From Yamagishiella unicocca (lineage: Eukaryota > Chlorophyta > Chlorophyceae > Chlamydomonadales > Volvocaceae), in NCBI GenBank assembly GCA_003116995.1, contig BDSL01000016.1, positions 992,001-1,056,000 of the forward strand: a stretch of 64,000 nucleotides of DNA. The letters run 5' to 3'. Of this stretch, positions 39,797-51,100 are shown one piece after another; position 1 is the stretch's first letter; every line of letters starts with the position of its first letter. Under the pieces are notes generated by a model. The model had not been told where the DNA came from. It made no database searches and saw only the letters and a program-made list of their open reading frames with translations. Made by a program: the position numbers and the translations under genes.

Positions 39797-40170
39797 GTCG
39801 TAATTGTTGCAGTGGGCCCCAGGCCGTAAGGTAGAGCCATCGGGCGCGTAGCCTGATCCTGGAAGAGACGCAGGAAGAACAAGGACCCACCCAACCGAGA
39901 TCAGGTGAATGACCAGAACAAGGGCCCAGAAAACAAACGGCGACAGCAACCACCCAGGGGTAAGTAACTCAAATGGCCCCCCTGTTGAGCACGCCAACTG
40001 CAACCCAAGCAGCCCCTCAACCAGAAGAAGCCAGCAGAGAGCCTCAACAAGCCGAGCAGGAAACCCCCACCCGGGGCCCGATAAGGTTCATACTGAGGAT
40101 GAGTAAGTGCCCAGACCGAAAGGAGGAGGAGAAAACGGAACTCCCACAGGCGCACCGACAAGCCGTCTAA
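39797..40170 (-). mobile_element. Retroelement 3' region copy E (reverse orientation)
   Basis: On the minus strand it ends GCGCCCGATGGCTCTACCTT, ACGGCCTGGGGCCCACTGCAA, then CAATTACGACTAC. The preceding about 300 nt form tryptophan/leucine-rich open frames, like degraded 3' UTR or C-terminal element sequence. Confidence 0.5.
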
Positions 40171-40555
40171 ACAGATTCCTTACCGGCCGCTGGGCCAACA
40201 CACACCAGCTGTCCCTCGACGAACCGCAGCAAGGGATGATGAGGAACCATCTCACCCCAACCTTTCTTCAGAACACCAGCCCTTTCCACAATCCACAGGG
40301 CAGCAGTCACCGTAGCACCTTCACAAGCGTGCCGCCTACTGGATGGCCGCGTGCGCCATGTGAAGCGGTACCACTAACCGCGTCAGTTGCCCGAGGCTGT
40401 AGGCGTGATGTGGGTGGCGCTGAGGACGTCAAGTGCGGTTGGCATTGTAATAAGTGATGCAATTGAAGGGTCTTACTCTTGGTCCTGGAGCACCCGGCCA
40501 CACATATTATCAATTGTGATTCGGTTCGGTGCACAAGCGAATGGCACGTTGGCTC

Positions 40556-40606
40556 TACCCGATGGCTCTACCTTGCAGTCTGGGGCCCACCGTAACAGTT
40601 ACTGCT
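40556..40606 (+). mobile_element. Retroelement 3'-end copy F
   Basis: CCCGATGGCTCTACCTTGCA then GTCTGGGGCCCACCGTAACA and GTTACTGCTG; in inverted orientation to copy E. Confidence 0.55.
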
Positions 40607-41089
40607 GTGTCGGCCTTACACAGGCTGACAGGGGCTGCCAATGTCGTCCCGTGCATGCTTGGCGCTGCTTCCAGTTCGCCTTCACGCTATGCGTTCTTCG
40701 CCTGGGTGTTTCTGCTTCTGCATTCTTGGTACTGGCAGTGACCTAGCAAGCCAGGATACGCGACGTTACCATAATCTCCTAGGAGCGCTTTCCACCTGCG
40801 TGCGTCTTGATTACCGCTTGGGGGACGCTGTAATTCCCTTTTTAGCTATTGACCTCCTTCGTGCTGTGCCTTACTAAGCGGCCTTCCATTTCGTAAGGCC
40901 CATCTGCCCATTCTCGCGCTGCGTCTGTCCTTACTTCGAGCACAGCCATCCTTCGCACGGCGTGGAGCCCTAAAACGGCCCCGCATGTGCGCCCAAGCTA
41001 CAGCGCCTCATTAGGCAAACAGCAGACGAGCAAAAGGAAAACATACCCCTAGAGAGAATTACCATTTGTTGCGTAGACCATGCTCAGTC

Positions 41090-41094
41090 TTACA
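41090..41094 (-). terminator. Possible TGTAA poly(A) signal of the EF-hand/TM gene
   Basis: TTACA on the plus strand, about 0.8 kb past the stop at 41896. No closer TGTAA was seen on the transcript strand. Confidence 0.4.
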
Positions 41095-41895
41095 AAACCG
41101 CGTGCATATATTAATGTTGGGTAGCCTTGGCAGTCTGGCGCACTCTGGCATAGCGTCAAAGGGCGTCGCGTTTCGTTGCCCAATACTTGCTGCAAACCAA
41201 CCGCTATTATCATCAGGGGCGCGAAGAAATGCTACGGCATCATCTTCATCCCTAGTCTCCTGCTGGACAAATGTTCCCGCACAAGCCACACAGAGCTCCG
41301 CAGCCATTATGCGGTGCACGCTCAAACTCGGGCTGCACTTTGGCGAACTGCGGCTCGGTGACGAACACCACCAGACGGCTCGGCAACGCTGATCGAGGCA
41401 CGGTACAATACATGCGGCAGGGAGGCCGCCTGCCTGGACGACCTACAATGACCTCAACCAAAAGCTCTCCGCCCCCCCCCCCGTAATACTAAGACTGCCA
41501 GATGGATGCAACATGTCAGTCTACATTTTCCCGTCGCGCAGGATCTCTCTTCGCCCGTCAGATGCAAGTGCGCCATAAATGGACAGCGTGAAGGCGTAGA
41601 TGTAAAAGCTGCGCGTTCTACCGCGTAAAGCAGCATTGACCTGGGCGTCCTTCCCCGGTACCCCCCTGGGCGTCCATTCCCGGTACCCCCTCAGTGTCCC
41701 CTTCCTGGCATGACCCGTCGTCACAGTACTACCCTTATTTTGGCCTTCAGCGCCGTCCCTCGCCGAACAAGTTCCAGGGCATCGGTAGCAAATGCGATGA
41801 GATGTCGCATATTGCAACGACAATGCATCCCACCTAGTTCACATACGTTGGTAGTGAGCACCCGCATGGCGTGCACGCACATGAATAAGCCTTAC

Positions 41896-43747
41896 TCATA
41901 CACAGCAGAACTGTTTCGTAAATGTCCCTTCGCATTCTCCATAGGGATTTAAGTACCACTTTCCGCAGTTCGACGTGCAGCCGAACTGCGCGAAGTACCG
42001 GGATTGTTGTGTAGCAGTAGGGATCCCGCCGTAGCAGGACGAAAGCCCCTGGCTGCAGTAGTATACAGGCGGCGTTGGGCTTGCACAAGAGCTGCCACCA
42101 ATGCCCGTGTTGTCTTCTTGTTCTTCGCGAATTTTGTCTTCCCATGCGTAATTCTCGCCCTCAGGCCGGGGATCCGGAACCGCCGGCGAATATGGGCAAG
42201 GAGCAAGGCCCGGTAAACCACATGGAATGCCGTCTCCGCATTCGCCATCCTCGCAGATGAAGTCTGCAGAGGCAGCCAAAGGAAAATGATGACGCAACGC
42301 AACAACAAACGGGACAGCCGCTATTGTTGCCGCGGTGCGTTGGACTTACAAAAGTGGGGCTTGTCCTTCTCCTCGACCAAGCGACGGCCATGCCCAGCCT
42401 GCACCGTGAAAAGGTTCTCCAGGAGAGGCCCAGTCAGGTTCGACGCAGCCCAGGAGCCGTTCTGAAGCGTCAGAGTGCCCGCCGCGGTTTGGAACCGAAC
42501 GACGTAACCATCATCAGAGCTGTTGTCCGGGATTCGAGCAACTCCCATAATGTTGAGCGAGTAGCGAGAGTTGTCCGGAGTTACGAACTGCAGATCACAA
42601 CAATCCCGAGGTGAGTTGACGAGCGCAAAACGACTGGTGCAACAATCACACCAGCAACGCTAGACCCGAGATGTGTGCGTCATGAGGGCGGATGAACATA
42701 CCACGAGTGATGTCAAGGCGATGAGCTTGTCAAACGGCGTCTTGGCCGTTATCATGCCAGGCTGTTGCAAGGTCGAGGTTGTTATGATGGAGGAAGAGCT
42801 TCGGGATATCAGCTTGCCATTATCCACAGTCAGGTCCATATTCGCTACCATCACCGGCTTTTGCTCCTTGTCGTTTGTCACGAGGACTCCGCCTTGCACC
42901 TGGACGTGGCAAGTGGCGTGTCGCGGTGAGCAACATGCATGCGTACCGACGCTGTCACGGGTAATGAGCGCGACAGACAGACCTGGGTGTCCTTCAGCGC
43001 AGCGACCACTGCCCATGTCAGGCCGAACATGGCCCCCAGCAGGATGGCAGTGAAAACGCATAGGATAATCAGGCCAATCTTAAACGCTTTAGACTTAAAC
43101 TTTTCGGCAACCAACGTTGACACAATTGTCTGGATTTCGTTGGCATCAATACGCCCATCTGCACGGGTATATACAAGTGGGATGAGGTAAGGCTCAACCT
43201 CATGATGAGCGCTGCTTTCATTGTCACACGCCGATCAAGCGGGGCGCATGTTGCTCTCTTGGGTGCCGAGAGATAATTGAAGGATCGACAAGCATGTGTG
43301 CTGGTCTATACACTGTATGCAGCCATCGCATCAGTCACACGAGGAACGTACATACACACGGCGAGCAGCAACCTTACTTACCCCCGTTGTTATCGAATTT
43401 CCGGAGGATATTGCGTGTTGGGGTGTTCACACCTGCAGGAAGACCCGAAATGCCGACGTGTAAGGCGATTGCAACACCACTCCATACCGCAGCAAGTTTT
43501 GCGTGCATTGCTCCTATTGTACGAGTCCGCCGGCGTCAGCAGGGCAGGTAGGACCCTGTCCGCAGGGCCCATGAGGCATTCCAATGCGAGGTTCCCCGAA
43601 ACCAAAATAACTGTCCTAAAAGCTGAAGCACATCTAGAACCTACGTGCTAGCGTAATTTGGTTGGCGCGGCCGGGAGTCACGCGGTCATAATTCGACAAG
43701 TCCACCCTCAGCTCAGGGTCCATGCCTCCACCCTTGCTCTCGGACAT
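41896..43747 (-). CDS. EF-hand, single-TM protein with cysteine-rich C-terminal domain
   Basis: Six exons keep frame: 43747-43645 (start MSESKGGGMDPELRVD), 43432-43382, 43158-42983, 42899-42702, 42587-42350 and 42263-41896. Joining exons 2 and 3 creates a canonical EF-hand loop (DNNGDGRIDANE), although neither exon alone shows it. Next comes one strong TM helix (IGLIILCVFTAILLGAMFG), then about 150 residues of beta-rich domain (VQGGVLVTNDKEQKPVMV; YVVRFQTAAGTLTLQNGSW). A cysteine-rich tail (CEDGECGDGIPCG, then about ten further Cys) ends in FCCV-stop. A possible donor (GTATGA) overlaps the stop, so a further exon cannot be excluded; open frames exist down to 41.5 kb. Probably a type II-like membrane protein whose Ca2+-binding N-terminus is cytosolic. 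The family resembles expanded volvocalean proteins of unknown function. Confidence 0.7.
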
Positions 43748-46700
43748 GCTGGGCGTTTTAGCCTGTTATCAATGGGTGAATCGAGAGTTCTTAGCTGTAG
43801 TGCCGCGCAGGAAGCCATGAAAGGGTGAGCTTGAAGTCTTGCACCAACAGAGACGTAGTGTTCCCGTTGGGAATAAAACTACTTAGGCTATAGACGTGTG
43901 GTTTAACAACGTGTACATGGAAGCTGCCCTGGCGCCTTACACAGGAACCCAGCAGGAACCCAGGTCCTTGGTCCCGAAACGGCGCCCTCGGGCTAACCAT
44001 TAGCAAGAGTGCCAGGCCATCCGATAAATCCTTTGTAACACTCAAAGGATGGCGTCGCCGCTGCAGCACCCGCCGCCTAGAACACTACTTCAAGGCCACA
44101 GGTTCGCATTCTAACAACGCCGCATATCCCCGCTCTTGCTCGGCCGTCGTATCCTTACCTCAAGCTGCCTCGCCCCTGTCAGATATTGTAGATAGCGTGT
44201 CAAGCAAAGAAGTGAGGAGGAACTATTGAAGGATTAACTGTCACTATAATTAGACGGATATGGACAGGTACCTATCGCGATGCGAAATGATCTTCTTGAG
44301 CAACCGTAGCGTGCACATCTGTTCGAATGCCCTCTCACAAAGCAATACCGAGGACGATGTACGACTATTCGAGCACGTACAGATTGAATAGAAGGGGCAT
44401 GGGAGTATTCCCCTATCTTGTTGTGAAAGATTGGTTGAATAGAGGATGCACTCAGATATGTTTCAGGCATCAAGAGAGTGCGTGGACGAGGTCCGAACGC
44501 TTAAGTCAGACCTGTATAAGCTGCCCACATGACGACTTCAATGCATAATTTTTTATATAAACATTAAATATAAGTTGATAATTGAAATTGGGTCCGCCCC
44601 ACGCCTCCTCTCAGTGATAGACATAAGGTGGTAACAGCATGCCTTGGCGCTGAAGGCCCGTGGCGTTCATGCCCTCCTCACGAGTTACTCGACATCAGGA
44701 TCTTCACAATATGTGCCACTTACGCCTGTTTTATGTGATTGGCAGCCCCAACGACGTACTGCACTTTGTCCCCCTTATCTTTCTGCTTACTTATTGCTGT
44801 ATCGCATCTCCACCTTAATATTGAATGTAATTTTCAAGCACTGAGCGTCACTAGGTAGTAGATACCACAGACAGTGGACCCCTGTACGGAAGTAGCCTCG
44901 GGAGCAGAAGCCTGCTGTATAGCGCCTATAGCGACCGCAGAGTCGAAGCATCACTTATTTCTGTACGCTAATGGCTTTCGAAACACTAAAATGATCGATA
45001 GAAGCCGTGGCATCCCTTCGCCTCTGAAACGAAACAATAACTCCCATCAAGCTCTGTCAAGCTTCAAGCCTGCGGAAGACCGTGGAACTTGTAACAATTT
45101 CCCATTCTAAGGGTGAAGCAATATCTGCATGAGCGGTCCTCTCTGCAGGGGTAGGCAAAGCCCAGCATACTGTATCTGAGTTGATGAGTAAATTTCTTGT
45201 AGGCGATTTTCCTCATCATTATGGCGCATTATCCCATAAGATTAAAGGACAGGGTTTCTCGTGCATCTGCCAGCTGGATGCAAAGATTTGTATACAATCC
45301 CATTGTGTAACGGCCGAAATTCTTGTCAGTATGCAACGTCATGCGATCTGCAAAGCCCTATAACAAGAAAACTGACGGGTCGAAGGCCAGTGTAGGTCGC
45401 GTGCCGAGGCTAGTACGGGCTAGCTGAGTGATTGCCACGAGGTATACATGACCCGCGTGACGATACAATTCGATTGGCGCACACAGTGTGTTCTTCAAAG
45501 GTATAGCACGGAGGATATCGCATACCATTCCGGTAGGCCATCAGTCCAACGCAGAGCCAAACTTGGCCCTGACGAGTTGGAGAAGGGTTGCGGACCTGAA
45601 AACAGCAGTTAGGCTGACCCTGCGGACCAGTGCGGACCCTGGCACCCATATGGCTGGCGGCAACGTACGGCCACATACGGTACACCAGTATAGGCAAAAC
45701 GATGACGGTGTGATCATCTTGGCGCCCTCGTAACCTTCATAACGCCTGCACATACCTAACAGTTCATATTACTAACGATATCGGCCAATTATGACGACAG
45801 CGCGTGATTGCTCAAGGACCTAGCGCTTTTGCCTGTTTAGCCTCCAAACACTCTGTACTGTGTTCGATGGCTGTTACAGCGGGCTAGTCAGGCTCGTCCG
45901 AGCCTGCTCCTCGTCCTCAGGTACCTACAACGTCTTCTCGCGCACTTGCAAACTGTTCGCGATTGACGGGCCAGCTGGGGTTCACGGTCGTGCCTACATG
46001 CATTGAATGGTCGGCGTCGACCAGTCCGTGGGTGGCACGTCCCCCAGAGACAGTGCATTGATTAACTCGTCCATAGCCAAGATATCTGCGTAACATGGAC
46101 GCTTCCAGCATTGACAGTATTTCCTCAGCATATTGACCGCTCCTGCTGGCGGTAGGCAGTAGGTCTTGACGGTTTCATGGTACGGGGCGGCAGGGGGCGA
46201 TAACCTTGGGTGAGTAGGTTGCACCGCCACATCGACAGGTTGTTGCTACAAAAAGATATGTGATTGACAGAATATGGGACTTTCGGTGAGAAGTAGGGCG
46301 CCAGCGTGACAAGTTATCATGCAAGTTGCAGTCAGCACTTTTCGGACGCATTGCTAACACACTTCTTGTGAGAAAGGAAGCAGGGGGAAGGACGAGTTTT
46401 AGTCTGAACTCCTCAGCGATATCCACTGATATCCCTACCCGCGAAGCAGCTAGGGCGAGCTGTGAGAGAACAGCGAAGAATAAGCGCTGCGTAGATCCGG
46501 TTGAGCGATACGTGAGCCATGGAATGATAGCCGTGCTGCCATATATTACAAGAGTACGAGGGCTGTAGCGTGAAACGGCACAGTCCGCTAACGTGGAGAC
46601 GACGGAAGGCTAGGAGGGTATAAACATGGCGAGTGGCTTGTGGCTCGTGGAACGGGCGGCCAGGCAAGGGTAACGCGCGGCATCAGAGACGGGAGCGGGA

Positions 46701-48145
46701 CGGGTTGACATTACCGTACACCAGTCGCATGGTGGCATTGGCTACAAGAAAAGCACGGACATCGCGAGCATCTACCTGGTGGCGGTGGTGTCGTGACACA
46801 GTGCGTGATTGACACAGTGTAGTCACTTAGCTGTAGTCACTGTTCTAAGTGCGTGGACTGCAGTGTCTAAGCGGATCCGTTATTGCCGTACGAGCGTTGC
46901 GACTTTGTTGAGTGCGAGTTGCCAACCTTTACCAAGTCTGTTGCCTGCATACGAGGATCGCCGTTGCCAGGACTGTGTCGCGACAGCGGCCTTTATAACG
47001 TGGACAGCGTGGACATGAAGGGTCTGTCATTAATGACAACCATATCTAGCACGGCAGACCGGACCATTGCGCCTTTTAGTACTTCTGCCTCGAAGCGATG
47101 CCCGTCTGCTGGCGGATTGTATGGCGCCTAGGGGTACGTCCTTTCCTGCTGAACCTGTGGCACTTAAGCATGATGCGTGCTCAGAAGGACCCTGAAGGAC
47201 TCGGTCTCCTACAGACTGTCCCCTTGACGAGCGACGCGTGTCAGCCCACTTCTTCATCCGATCACGAGCAGCACTCAGACATGCCTTAGCTCGTTGGCCA
47301 GCTCGGCGCCCAGGTCCGCTCCTGGCGCGGCAGCATTTGCGCCCGCGAGCTCAGCGCCAAGGTTCGCACCGTTGTTATCCTTCTACAGAAAAGGAACCCC
47401 CCGCACAATGATTCAAAAGTGCGCATCACTTAGTGGCTCGGCAACCAAATCCCAGCCCTGCACGTGCGGAGAGCACGGAGCGTGTATGTATGTGTGCGTG
47501 TGTGGCATGTGTCGCGAATGGCATGTGCCTCGTCGTGACCTGCCGTGTGCTGGCTCAATATAGCATATGCAGCGCCTTAATCCGACTGCATGTCTGTAGC
47601 TTGATTACATGCCGTCGCCTATGAAAGAGATCGCTCGAGTGGACGATCGGCAATACAACGCCGTTCGCTTATAAGACTGCCAAAAGACTGGAACATGCAT
47701 GCTCCTTAAGCGCCGTACTTTCATCGAATCAGGGTTCGGTTGCGGATGTGACCACGAAAATGTATGGCAACATACCGGTTCTAGGTATGACCGCGGCGCG
47801 AACGACTTGGATGGTCGAGAACGGCGCGTCTCTCGGAACCTTTGCGCTTAAGAATTATCACAGAAATGCTGTGTACATGACATATTAGGGTGTATTCCGT
47901 GTCATGGATCAGCCGCCAGAGAAGAAAAATGGGAGGAGAGGTGTCCGATTCACGCATTTGCATAGCTGTAACATATCGTAGTCGGTCATTCCTATAAGTA
48001 TTTCTCTCTTTGTAAGGCGGTTGTGCATTCACAACCGAGGCCGACAACCCTAGCGCGTAGGGCCCACCGCCGACACAGTAAGAAGGGCATGCTGTGCCAA
48101 TCTATTTCCACTCACTCGGGACCGTCAAGCCACAAGCGAGTCACC
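43748..48145. other. 4.4-kb gene-poor region
   Basis: No gene could be supported on either strand. One 78-aa minus ORF at 45994-46230 has natural-looking composition (NMLRKYCQCWKRPCYADILA) but no recognised family or splice partners. The right end should hold the aconitase promoter; the left end should hold that of the EF-hand gene. Confidence 0.4.
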
Positions 48146-51100
48146 ATGCAGTCGCAACCATTGGCTCGGCTAGGGCTAGGCCCGGTGAGCACAGGGTGCC
48201 TTTGATTGTGATTGCCGAGAGTTGCTCAGGAGTCCCCCTGCCGTTAGGACCAACGCTTCTCCTGTAACACACGGGCATGTTTAATAGGATGGAGGAATAA
48301 TTGTGTAGCGCTGTCTTAACGCTGAACGGCTTTCCGATGCGCAGGTCCGCCTGGGCCTATGGGGCAAGGAGCGACAGAATGTCCTCTGCTACTCTTCAAT
48401 CGCCGGTATCGAGAAGGTGAGAAGAATTGGTAGTTCCTCTCGGCAGAGAGGTGGTAAGGGTGCTGTTGCTGACGGAACTGTTGACGCACAGGTGCCCATG
48501 AGCAAATTCGAGCCGACTGAGTATGTCAATGATCGCTACAAAGCCATCGAGGATCGCCTCAAGGTTGGTGCTGATGGCAGTCTGCTGCGCTGCTTGGCGG
48601 CGGTCCTCACGTGGGGTCTTCAATCTCCTCCGTGACCATCCTGTCGCAGGTCGTTCGCAAGCGGCTGAACCAGCCGATGACCCTCGCCGAGAAGGTGCGT
48701 TGTGCGGTGGTAAATCGCACTCGCCTGGCGCTTTTGGAGTAATGTTTGACTCCTCGGCTCGGTGTCGCAGATCGTCTACGGTCACCTCGATGACCCCGAT
48801 CAGGCTGAGATGAAGCGCGGGGTGTCCTACCTAAGGCTGCGGCCAGGTACGTTTTCATCATTGATTTACAAAACACCGACACGAGTCTCACATCCGTATG
48901 TTGACGTGCGCTTCCCCCGCGAATCTGACCCCCGCGCGCTCGCCCACGGAAACAGACCGTGTGGCGATGCAGGATGCAACGGCGCAGATGGCCATGCTGC
49001 AGTTCATTTCGTCTGGCCTGCCGAAGACTATGGTGCCCTCCACCATTCACTGCGATCACCTGATTGAGGGCACGACGTCGCCGCAGCCCGACAGGTGCGC
49101 AAGCAAGGCTTGCGTCGTGGGGTACCTGGTGTGCAGCGGTCCGACAGGAGTATGAGCCCTCCTTGAAAATTTGACGTGTTGAGTGCATGAACCGCACCCG
49201 CGGGGCTGTGTTGCTGTTGGGGCCAATCGATGTGCCACCAGTCCTGGTCTGACTCATTTGGGCTGGCGATGCTACAGGGAGGGCAAGTTTGGTGGCGAGG
49301 CTGACCTGAGTTTTGCCGTGAAGACTAACAAGGAAGTATACGACTTCCTGGCGACCTCTGGCTCCAAGTACGGCGTGGGCTTCTGGCGCCCCGGCTCTGG
49401 CATTATCCACCAGGTGAGATATGTCATCCTTGCCAGCCCAGGATGGCCCGACGGGGTCCTCGTAGGTGCGGCGGTAAGCTTAACGGTATTGCATTGTAGC
49501 AATGTAGCAAAGAGCGTCGAAGCTACGCGAGTGCGAAGAGGGCACTAGGACGGCGAGTAGGTTTGCATGGTCGAAAGGTAATCCTGGTGGGTTGCATGGA
49601 AAACCCCTGTACGAAAGAAAAAAGTGGGTGTGTGGGAGGGACAAGTACCAAAGCCGCAAGGCGCAAGGTCGTCTGGTTAGATGCACGCTGTGATGAAGAA
49701 GTGGTGCGCATGGAATGCAGCGCGGCTGAGACGCGTCGGCGTCTTTCTTGTCCACTGCGATTTGCGGAATAAACATATGCCAGTGGGATGCCACTCTTAC
49801 GGAACAAGACATTTAAGAGTGAATTGGCATGCACTATGCGCTTGAGGTCTATGCGATTACTCCGGTTTCATGAAGCAAAACCGAGGATTTAGTTTATTGC
49901 ATCATCAACGTCGTTGAGGCAGTGCCGGCTGTCATGCTAGGGTCCAGGTTGGGTCACGCAGCATGTGGCCCAGGAGGGAGATCTTCTCCCGCTTTCCGGC
50001 GGTCCTTTCGGTTGTGAGACGGCGCTGTGCCTGGCAGCGTTGTCAGCGGTTGCATTGCAGCGAGGAGCTCGTGCGGCCACGGGGGGCCGTAATCTTCCTC
50101 AGTAGTGGGGCAGCAAGGCACTGCACGCACTCGGACCGGACGTCAAGTGCACGATTAAGTTTGGAGAGGTGCCGTGACAGGACTCGGAAGACGTCGATGA
50201 GCCCGATGATCTCACCTCGATTGACGAGGGACGCTATCATGCCTTCCTGCGGCGCGAACTGAGCCACTTTCATCCTTGAAAGCGGACCAGGTATTTGCAA
50301 TTATTTTACCGGCGACACGAACCCGATGGCATGGCACACCTAAGGCTGCGTTCAGCCACGCGACTTGCAGCAAGTTCAAAATTCATATCGAGGGTGGCAA
50401 CCCTCGCTTGTATGGTTCTAGAGCGCAATGCCTGAAGCGCATACTTGTCCTATCTTTCATCTGTAGATTGTGCTGGAGAACTACGCGCTGCCGGGCCTTA
50501 TGATGATTGGCACGGACTCGCACACCCCCAACGCCGGCGGCCTGGGCATGTGCGCTGTGGGTGTCGGTGGCGCGGACGCCGTGGACGTGATGGCAGGCCT
50601 GCCGTGGGAGCTAAAGGCGCCCAAGGTCATCGGCGTGAAGCTGACGGGCAAGATGTCTCGCTGGACGTCCCCCAAGGACGTCATCCTCAAGGTGGGTCCC
50701 AGCGCTGGTCAGCGCAGGGAAGGGATGGGACGGCATAAAGGGCCCCCAAGTCAGCCTTGAGGCGGTCCGGCTGGGGAAGGCAAGGGAACGGGCCCCAGGA
50801 TCGCAGTCCGCAAGTGGCAGCATGCTGCTAGTCCGGGGGCGGCAATTGCCACCGCATTGGGCGACTGCGCCACTCTCTGCAACGCTTTGGTTTGGGACCA
50901 GGTAAAAAGGTGGTGTGGTTTGCGAGGTTGGGCCAGCGCCACTGCGCCGTGCACTTCAATCCCGACCTCGGTTCAAATGTCGTACCTTCAGGTGGCGGGT
51001 ATCCTCACTGTGAAGGGCGGCACGGGCGCCATCGTCGAGTACTTCGGCCCCGGTCTGGACCACATGAGCTGCACCGGTATGGCGACGGTATGCAACATGG

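Larger units (their letters stand above)
38638..41089. other. Intergenic region with retroelement debris
   Basis: No convincing gene. It holds three copies of the dispersed retroelement end, two of them in inverted orientation to each other (39.8 and 40.6 kb). Short basic or proline-rich ORFs near 39.9-40.2 kb look like element-derived sequence. Confidence 0.45.

Noticed and set aside
39909..40106. NPHPGP motif resembling a 2A self-cleaving peptide
   Set aside because: It lacks the acidic DxExNPGP context and lies in a fragment of retroelement-like sequence.
41059..41325. 88-aa minus ORF as the last exon of the EF-hand gene
   Set aside because: Its stop lies beyond the likely TGTAA signal at 41090, and a clear in-frame stop exists at 41896; no junction could be supported.
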